This document shows positions 1 through 4,403 of a stretch of DNA of 5,682 nucleotides, one piece after another. This stretch comes from Frankiales bacterium (GTDB lineage: Bacteria; Actinomycetota; Actinomycetes; Mycobacteriales; SCTD01): positions 1 to 5,682 of the forward strand of contig SCTD01000078.1 in NCBI GenBank assembly GCA_004299215.1, read 5' to 3'. Below the pieces are notes generated by a model. The model saw nothing but the letters and a program-made list of their open reading frames with translations, was not told the origin of the DNA and searched no databases. Both the position numbers and the translations under genes were made by a program. Each line of letters starts with the position of its first letter. Within the stretch, counting starts at the first letter, position 1.

Positions 1-662
1 ACTCCCCCTCCAACCCGACGGGTGAGGTGTGGTCCGCCGACCGGCTGCGCTCGGTCGTCGACTGGGCTCGCGAGCACGGGGTCCTGATCGCCTCCGACGA
101 GTGCTACCTCGAGCTGGGCTGGTCGTCACAACCGATCTCCGTGCTCGACCCGTCGGTCTGCGGAGGTTCCACCGAGGGCGTGCTCGCGGTGCACTCGATG
201 AGCAAGCGGAGCAACCTCGCCGGCTACCGGGCCGGCTTCGTGGCCGGCGACCGTGACGCCGTCGCCGCGATCACCGAGGCGCGCAAGCACCTCGGGCTGC
301 TCGTGCCCGCGCCGGTGCAGGCCGCGCTGGTCGCCGCGCTCGGCGACGACGCGCACGTCGCGGAGCAGAAGGCGCGCTACGCGGCCCGGCGCGACCTGCT
401 GCTGCCGGCGGTGCAGGCGGCCGGCTTCACCGTCGAGCACTCCGAGGCCGGGCTCTACCTGTGGTGCACCCGCGGCGAGCCCTGCTGGGAGACGGTCTCG
501 GCGCTGGCGTCGGTCGGCGTGCTGGCCGCTCCGGGGGAGTTCTACGGCGCTGCCGGAGCGCGGCACGTCCGGATGGCGCTGACGGCCACCGACGAGCGCA
601 TCGCGGCGGCCGCCGAGCGTCTTCGCGACCTGCCGCTTCGGGTGACTTCCCCAGCACCCTGA
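1..662 (+). CDS. dapC: succinyldiaminopimelate aminotransferase DapC (5' end outside window)
   Basis: This is a PLP-dependent class I/II aminotransferase that would make N-succinyl-L,L-diaminopimelate from the 2-amino-6-keto precursor with glutamate, in the cytoplasmic succinylase branch of lysine/DAP synthesis. The reading frame is open from base 3 and opens with SPSNPTGE, the conserved loop of fold-type I aminotransferases. The GTG at 27 is therefore internal and the true start lies upstream of the window. Seen next are SDECYLELGW (Asp at 96-98, expected to pair with the PLP ring nitrogen), SMSKRSNLAGYR with the Schiff-base lysine at 204-206 and the phosphate-contacting arginine of GYR, and a C-terminal HVRMALTATDER with the expected carboxylate-binding arginine. 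The ECYLELGW wording and the dapD/dapE neighbours favour the actinobacterial DapC group over a general aspartate aminotransferase. The last residues (VTSPAP) are encoded by one arm of an inverted repeat. The TGA stop overlaps the next ATG by one base. Confidence 0.9.
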   Translation, partial: SPSNPTGEVWSADRLRSVVDWAREHGVLIASDECYLELGWSSQPISVLDPSVCGGSTEGVLAVHSMSKRSNLAGYRAGFVAGDRDAVAAITEARKHLGLLVPAPVQAALVAALGDDAHVAEQKARYAARRDLLLPAVQAAGFTVEHSEAGLYLWCTRGEPCWETVSALASVGVLAAPGEFYGAAGARHVRMALTATDERIAAAAERLRDLPLRVTSPAP

Positions 663-681
663 TGCTGGGGAAGTCGCCCGA
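638..681. repeat. 19-bp inverted repeat around the dapC stop / transporter start
   Basis: The arms GACTTCCCCAGCA (644-656) and TGCTGGGGAAGTC (663-675) are perfect complements separated by a six-base loop CCCTGA (657-662). Outside them a T/G position (643/676, a G-U wobble in RNA) is followed by five more pairs (638-642 with 677-681), giving a 19-bp stem on the mRNA. The dapC stop TGA (660-662) lies exactly in the loop, and the transporter ATG (662-664) runs from the last loop base into the stem. No T-run follows, so it is not a standard intrinsic terminator. It may gate translation of the transporter, be an RNA processing or stabilising site, or be a copy of a dispersed palindromic element. 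The structure is directly visible; its function is inferred. Confidence 0.85.
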
Positions 682-1843
682 CGCCGACTCCTACCGCTGG
701 GTCGTGCTCGGGGCGGGCGTGCTCGCGCAGGCGGCGTCGGCGGCGGTGCTGCAGGGGCTGCCCGGGCTGGCGCCGCAGCTGAGGGAGGAGTACGGACTCG
801 GCCTCACCGGCCTCGGCGTCCTGCTCGCGAGCGTCACCGTCGGGCTGCTGTCGACGCTGATCCTGTGGGGGTGGCTGGCCGACCGGCTCGGCGAGCGCCG
901 GGTGATGACGGTCGGGCTGCTCATCGCCTCGACCGCGCTGCTGGCCACGACCCGGACGACCACGGTCGGCGCCCTGATGGCCTGGCTGGTGCTGGCCGGG
1001 GCGGCCGGCTCGTCGGTGAACGCCGCGAGCGGCCGGGCGGTGCTGGGGTGGTTCGGCCCGTCCGAGCGGGGGTTCGCGATGGGGGTGCGGCAGACGGCCC
1101 TGCCCCTCGGGGCCGGCCTCGCAGCCGCCGGGCTGCCACCGGTCGCGCTGGCCGGCGGGCTCGACGCAGCCTTCGTGGTGCTCGCCGCCGGCTGCGCTGT
1201 CGGCGCGGTCGTCGTCGCAGTCCTGATCCGGGAGGCGCCGTCGCAGCCGGTCCGCATCGACGGGGGGCTGACCCCGATCCGCGACCCGCGGATCCGCCGC
1301 TTCGGGCTGGTCTCGCTGCTGCTGGTGGTGCCGCAGTTCGCGATCGTGGCCTTCCTCGTCGTCTACCTGGTCGACGAGCACGACGTGGCGCCCGCGACGG
1401 CGGCGCTGCTGCTCGCGGCCGTCCAGCTCGGCGGGGGAGCGGGCCGGATCGTCGCCGGCCGGTGGTCGGACCGGCTGGGACTGCGCGTCGTACCCCTGCG
1501 GCGGCTCGCCACGGCCATCACCGCGCTCTTCGTCGGTCTCGCCGGGCTCGAGCTGGTCGACGCCGCGGCGGCGGTGCCGGTCATGCTGCTGACCGGCGTG
1601 GTGGCCATCAGCTGGAACGGGCTGGCCTTCACGGCCGTCGGGGAGCTGGCCGGACCGGGCCGGGCCGGCACGGCGCTCGGCCTGCAGAACACCTCCGTCG
1701 CCCTCGGCGCGGCGCTCACCGCCCCGCTGCTCGGCGCCGTGGTCGACCGCAGCGACTGGGCGGCCGGCTTCGCGATCGCCGCTGTCTGCGCCGGCGGCGC
1801 GGTCCTGCTGCTGCGCCGGCCCGTCGCGGCAGAGCGGGCTTAG
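662..1843 (+). CDS. major facilitator superfamily (MFS) transporter, substrate unknown
   Basis: This is a 393-residue integral inner-membrane protein, a usual MFS length. About 12 hydrophobic helices are visible, near residues 12-34, 49-72, 82-97, 102-120, 138-160, 165-189, 214-238, 245-265, 282-298, 303-327, 335-361 and 366-385, with a polar central loop at about 190-213. The MFS motif A appears after helix 2 as GWLADRLGERR (70-80) and recurs in the second half as GRWSDRLGLR (266-275), the expected pseudo-twofold arrangement. The ATG at 662 is chosen because it overlaps the dapC stop (TGATG) and gives a short cytoplasmic N-terminus (MLGKSPDADSYRW) before helix 1. An upstream in-frame extension from 461 only reads through dapC. 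No clear Shine-Dalgarno is available because the preceding bases form a hairpin, so coupling to dapC translation is likely. Substrate and direction cannot be read from sequence; a link to DAP or lysine is only suggested by position. Confidence 0.88.
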   Translation: MLGKSPDADSYRWVVLGAGVLAQAASAAVLQGLPGLAPQLREEYGLGLTGLGVLLASVTVGLLSTLILWGWLADRLGERRVMTVGLLIASTALLATTRTTTVGALMAWLVLAGAAGSSVNAASGRAVLGWFGPSERGFAMGVRQTALPLGAGLAAAGLPPVALAGGLDAAFVVLAAGCAVGAVVVAVLIREAPSQPVRIDGGLTPIRDPRIRRFGLVSLLLVVPQFAIVAFLVVYLVDEHDVAPATAALLLAAVQLGGGAGRIVAGRWSDRLGLRVVPLRRLATAITALFVGLAGLELVDAAAAVPVMLLTGVVAISWNGLAFTAVGELAGPGRAGTALGLQNTSVALGAALTAPLLGAVVDRSDWAAGFAIAAVCAGGAVLLLRRPVAAERA

Positions 1844-2097
1844 TCGAACATCTCCTCGAGGAACGACTTGCGGCGCTTCTTCTGCGGGTAGCCGCCGTAG
1901 GCGGGCCGGCTCTGCGGGTGCTGGGCGGGGGGCGCAGCGGCGGCCGTTCCCTGCCAGTGGCTCTCGGCCGCGGTCAGCTTCTCCAGCTCGCCGCGGTCGA
2001 GGAAGATCCCCCGGCAGTCCGCGCACTGGTCGACGTGGACGTTGTTGCGCTCGTAGGTGCGCATCACGCCTTGGCACTTGGGACAGGTCAGCTCCAT
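1840..2097 (-). CDS. small zf-TFIIB zinc-ribbon protein
   Basis: This is an 85-residue cytoplasmic protein. The N-terminal half is a zinc ribbon of the zf-TFIIB type: MELTCPKCQGVM (Cys5, Cys8) and VDQCADCRGIFLDRGELEKL (Cys25, Cys28), four cysteines in two CxxC pairs suited to bind one zinc, followed by the characteristic G-I/V-F/W-LD-x-GEL tail. Residues 45-70 are low-complexity (Ala, Pro, Gln, His, Tyr) and probably disordered. The C-terminus is a basic patch followed by an acidic end, KKRRKSFLEEMFD. The family is widespread and of unknown function; nucleic-acid or protein binding is plausible but not shown. The ATG at 2097 is chosen because the ribbon begins at once after it, whereas the longer upstream frame runs antisense into dapD. 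The gene converges on the transporter with shared stop bases TTAG and is divergent from dapD across 43 bases. Confidence 0.85.
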   Translation of the reverse strand: MELTCPKCQGVMRTYERNNVHVDQCADCRGIFLDRGELEKLTAAESHWQGTAAAAPPAQHPQSRPAYGGYPQKKRRKSFLEEMFD

Positions 2098-2111
2098 GAC
2101 TGGCGACCGTA
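2098..2111 (-). promoter_or_regulatory. predicted -10 element and leaderless start of the zinc-ribbon gene
   Basis: Read on the minus strand, TACGGT (2111 to 2106) fits the actinobacterial -10 pattern TANNNT. It lies eight bases before the ATG at 2097, so transcription would begin at or within a base or two of the start codon. No Shine-Dalgarno is seen ahead of that ATG, which agrees with a leaderless mRNA. A -35 is not recognisable. This is a pattern-based prediction only. Confidence 0.45.
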
Positions 2112-2140
2112 CGCCTGAGCGGGTCACTAGGCTGGCCGGC
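2103..2140 (+). promoter_or_regulatory. predicted leaderless promoter of the dapD operon
   Basis: TAGGCT (2128-2133) matches the TANNNT -10 pattern and ends seven bases before the dapD ATG (2141), so the expected transcription start is A2141 or its neighbour. A weak -35 candidate GCGACC (2103-2108; GACC shared with TTGACC) lies 19 bases upstream. The 20 bases before the ATG hold no purine-rich Shine-Dalgarno. This promoter's -35 region overlaps the -10 of the opposing zinc-ribbon gene, so the two could compete for polymerase (inference). Confidence 0.5.
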
Positions 2141-2962
2141 ATGACGCAGAGCCCCCTCGACCCTGTCCTCGACGAGCTCTGGGAGCGCCGCGCCGACCTC
2201 AGCCCGGCCGACGAGGACGCCCGCAAGGTCGTCGTCGCGGCCGTCGACCAGCTCGACGCCGGCGAGGCCAGGGTGGCGCAGGTGGTCGGCGACGAGGTCG
2301 TCGTCGACGAGCGGGCAAAGCGGGCGATCCTGCTGTCGTTCAAGGTTCTCGAGATGGTCGAGGGGAGCAGCGGCGGCTTCTACGTGCACGACCGGGTGCC
2401 GCTGAAGACCAGCTTCCCGGGCGTACGGGTGGTGGCCGGGGCGATCGCCCGCTGGGGCAGCCACTTCGAGCCCGGCGTGGTGCTCATGCCGAGCTACACC
2501 AACATCGGCGGCTACGTCGGCAGCGGATCGATGGTGGACACCTGGGCGACCGTCGGCTCGTGCGCCCAGATCGGCAGGAACGTCCACCTCTCCGGCGGCG
2601 TCGGCATCGGCGGCGTCCTGGAGCCGCCGCAGGCCGCGCCGGTGGTGGTCGAGGACGACGCCTTCATCGGCTCCCGGTCGATGGTGGTCGAGGGCGCGCG
2701 CGTACGACGAGGCGCCAAGCTCGGCGCCGGCGCGATCCTCACCGCGAGCACCCGGGTCTTCGACGCCGAGACCGGCGAGGAGCTGCCCCGCGGGGAGGCC
2801 CCGGAGCGAGCGGTCTGCGTCGGGTCGACCCGGGTGAAGTCCTTCGCGGGCGGGGAGTTCGGGATGCCGTGCCTGCTGGTGCTGCGCCGGCTCGAGCCGG
2901 GCCAGGAGCACGACAAGCTGGCCCTCAACGACATCCTCCGCGAGCACGGGGTCGCACCTTGA
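2141..2962 (+). CDS. dapD: tetrahydrodipicolinate N-succinyltransferase DapD (E. coli-like class)
   Basis: This enzyme transfers succinyl from succinyl-CoA to tetrahydrodipicolinate, the entry step of the succinylase DAP/lysine pathway; the family is a cytoplasmic homotrimer. The protein is 273 residues, very close to E. coli DapD. Residues 1-100 form the N-terminal helical domain (ELWERRADLSP, AILLSFKVLEMVEG). Residues about 100-205 carry the hexapeptide repeats of the left-handed beta-helix, including MPSYTNIGGYV (116-126), MVDTWATVGSCAQIG (131-145) and NVHLSGGVGIGGVLEP (147-162). Asp133 and Glu184 fall where catalytic Asp and Glu are described in this family. The C-terminal part ends GGEFGMPCLLVLRRL and LNDILREHG. 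The ATG at 2141 fits the family N-terminus and sits seven bases after a -10-like element; extending to 2057 would run through the promoter and the opposing gene. This is not the longer DapD form known from Mycobacterium, Corynebacterium and Streptomyces. The stop overlaps the next TTG. Confidence 0.93.
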   Translation: MTQSPLDPVLDELWERRADLSPADEDARKVVVAAVDQLDAGEARVAQVVGDEVVVDERAKRAILLSFKVLEMVEGSSGGFYVHDRVPLKTSFPGVRVVAGAIARWGSHFEPGVVLMPSYTNIGGYVGSGSMVDTWATVGSCAQIGRNVHLSGGVGIGGVLEPPQAAPVVVEDDAFIGSRSMVVEGARVRRGAKLGAGAILTASTRVFDAETGEELPRGEAPERAVCVGSTRVKSFAGGEFGMPCLLVLRRLEPGQEHDKLALNDILREHGVAP

Positions 2963-3348
2963 TCGCCGCCTTCCGGGACCTGTGCCTGGACGCCAACGAC
3001 CCGCAGAAGGTCGGCGCCTTCTGGGCCGCCGTGCTCGGCCGCACCGCCGAGGAGGCCGGTCAGGGCGACGGCGTGACGCCGGACGTGTTCCTGCAGGCCG
3101 GTCCCGACGGCGGCCCGAGCATCTTCGTCAACGGCGTCCCCGAGCCGAAGTCCGGCAAGGTGCGGCTGCACGTCGACGTCACCCTCGAGCCCGGTCAGGA
3201 GATCCCGGACCTGCTGAAGCTCGGCGCGACCGTCGTGTCCGAGCCCGCCGAGCAGCGCTGGTGGGTGCTCGCCGACCCGGAGGGGCACGAGTTCTGCGCC
3301 TTCCCGCCCGAGTCGGACGCGACCAACGACGCGGACGCCGAGGTGTGA
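2959..3348 (+). CDS. VOC-superfamily (glyoxalase-like) protein
   Basis: This is a 129-residue single-domain protein of the vicinal oxygen chelate fold, resembling the Glyoxalase_6-type proteins common in actinobacteria. The N-terminal signature FRDLCLDANDPQKVGAFW (5-22) begins the first beta-alpha-beta unit. A second unit carries LHVDV (70-74), then DLLKLGATVV (84-93), and the domain closes with the typical VLADPEGHEFCAF (103-115). His71 and Glu111 are candidate metal ligands; the other ligands expected of a true glyoxalase I are not obvious, so lactoylglutathione activity should not be assumed. Substrate is unknown. The start is TTG at 2959, giving MIAAFRDLC and a TTGA overlap with the dapD stop; GGGG at 2948-2951 could serve as a weak ribosome site. 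The longer open frame upstream is only a shadow of dapD. The tail after residue 116 is acidic and probably disordered. Confidence 0.85.
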   Translation: MIAAFRDLCLDANDPQKVGAFWAAVLGRTAEEAGQGDGVTPDVFLQAGPDGGPSIFVNGVPEPKSGKVRLHVDVTLEPGQEIPDLLKLGATVVSEPAEQRWWVLADPEGHEFCAFPPESDATNDADAEV

Positions 3349-4403
3349 CCCTCGACCTGACGCAGGACCCGGTCGCGCTGACCGCCGCGCTGGTCGACGT
3401 CCCCAGCGTCTCGGGCAACGAGGAGCGGCTGGCCGACCTCGTGCACGACGCCCTCGACGCACTGCCGCACCTGTCCGTCGTCCGCGACGGCAACAACGTC
3501 GTCGCCCGCACCGGCCTCGGCCGCGAGCGCAGGGTGCTGCTCGCCGGCCACCTCGACACCGTCCCGATCGCGGACAACGTCCCGAGCCGGCGCGACGGCG
3601 AGATCCTCTACGGCTGCGGCACATCGGACATGAAGTCCGGGGACGCGGTGCTGCTGCACCTGGCGGCGACGCTGGCCGAGCCGGCGTACGACCTGACCTT
3701 CGTGCTCTACGACAACGAGGAGGTCGAGGCCGAGAAGAACGGCCTCAACCGGCTCGTCGCCACCCGCCGCGAGCTGCTCGAGGCCGACCTCGCGATCCTC
3801 ATGGAGCCGACGAACGGCGCGGTCGAGGCCGGCTGCCAGGGCACGATGCGGGTGCGCGTCCGCATCCCCGGCAGGCGCGCGCACAGCGCCCGCGGCTGGC
3901 TCGGCGAGAACGCCATCCACGCGGCCGCGCCGCTGCTCGCCACGCTGGTCGCCTACGACGCCCGCAGCGTCGAGATCGACGGCTGCACCTACCGCGAGGG
4001 GCTCAACGCGGTGGGCATCGAGGGCGGCGTCGCCGGCAACGTGATCCCCGACGAGGCAGTGGTTCTCGTCAACTTCCGGTTCGCTCCTGACCGGAGCGAG
4101 GAGCAGGCGTACGACCACGTGCGCTCCGTGCTCGCCGGCTACGACGTGGAGCTCACCGACAGCGCGCCCGGCGCGCTCCCCGGGTTGAGCAACCCGGCCG
4201 CCCAGCACTTCATCCAGGCGATCGGCATGCCCCCGAAGGCCAAGTACGGCTGGACCGACGTCGCCCGGTTCGCGGCGCTGGGCATCCCGGCGGTCAACTT
4301 CGGCCCCGGCGACCCGAACCTCGCGCACACCCGCGAGGAGCACGTCGACACGACGAAGATCACGAGCGCCGAGCGCGCGCTGCGGAGCTACCTCACCGCG
4401 TGA
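3345..4403 (+). CDS. dapE: succinyl-diaminopimelate desuccinylase DapE
   Basis: This is a di-zinc M20-family hydrolase that releases succinate from N-succinyl-L,L-diaminopimelate to give L,L-DAP, the precursor of meso-DAP for peptidoglycan and lysine; cytoplasmic, and a dimer in the family. It has 352 residues, typical for the actinobacterial form. Catalytic-domain motifs: SVSGNEERLADLV (21-33), GHLDTVP (68-74; His69 metal ligand, Asp71), YGCGTSDMKSGDA (89-101; Asp95 bridging ligand), YDNEEVEAEKNG (122-133; Glu125 general base, Glu126 ligand), LMEPT (152-156; Glu154 ligand) and FGPGDPNLAHTREEHV (319-334; His328 ligand). The dimerisation domain, about 165-285, contains GRRAHSARG with His180, the histidine that reaches the partner active site in M20 enzymes. 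All expected catalytic residues are present. The start is GTG at 3345, overlapping the VOC stop as GTGA. The wording SGNEE and GWTDVARF fits DapE better than ArgE or carboxypeptidase relatives, and dapD two genes upstream agrees. Confidence 0.93.
   Translation: MTLDLTQDPVALTAALVDVPSVSGNEERLADLVHDALDALPHLSVVRDGNNVVARTGLGRERRVLLAGHLDTVPIADNVPSRRDGEILYGCGTSDMKSGDAVLLHLAATLAEPAYDLTFVLYDNEEVEAEKNGLNRLVATRRELLEADLAILMEPTNGAVEAGCQGTMRVRVRIPGRRAHSARGWLGENAIHAAAPLLATLVAYDARSVEIDGCTYREGLNAVGIEGGVAGNVIPDEAVVLVNFRFAPDRSEEQAYDHVRSVLAGYDVELTDSAPGALPGLSNPAAQHFIQAIGMPPKAKYGWTDVARFAALGIPAVNFGPGDPNLAHTREEHVDTTKITSAERALRSYLTA

Noticed and set aside
69..83. A 15-base exact repeat, CGCGAGCACGGGGTC, also at 2939-2953
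   Set aside because: Both copies encode the residues REHGV in frame within unrelated genes, with common high-GC codons; chance plus codon bias explains it.
461..661. Upstream in-frame extension of the transporter
   Set aside because: These codons lie inside dapC, give an Arg/Gly-rich stretch unlike an MFS N-terminus, and the ATG at 662 overlaps the dapC stop in the usual way.
1819..1862. Possible terminator between the convergent genes (GCCCG/CGGGC at 1819-1839; palindrome TCCTCGAGGA at 1853-1862)
   Set aside because: The first has a five-base stem with an 11-base loop and only two T residues after it; the second is a loopless palindrome in coding sequence. Neither is a convincing terminator.
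865..2118. A 417-codon plus-strand frame overlapping the transporter
   Set aside because: It is an Arg/Gly/Pro-rich shifted reading of the transporter, crosses the opposing zinc-ribbon gene, and shows no domain or helices.
2057..2140. Upstream in-frame extension of dapD
   Set aside because: It would cover the promoter region and part of the opposing zinc-ribbon gene; the family N-terminus begins right after the ATG at 2141.
542..2947. An 801-codon open frame on the minus strand
   Set aside because: It runs antisense through dapC, the transporter, the zinc-ribbon gene and dapD, is rich in Arg, Pro, Gln and Ala without any recognisable domain, and is what very high GC produces opposite real genes.
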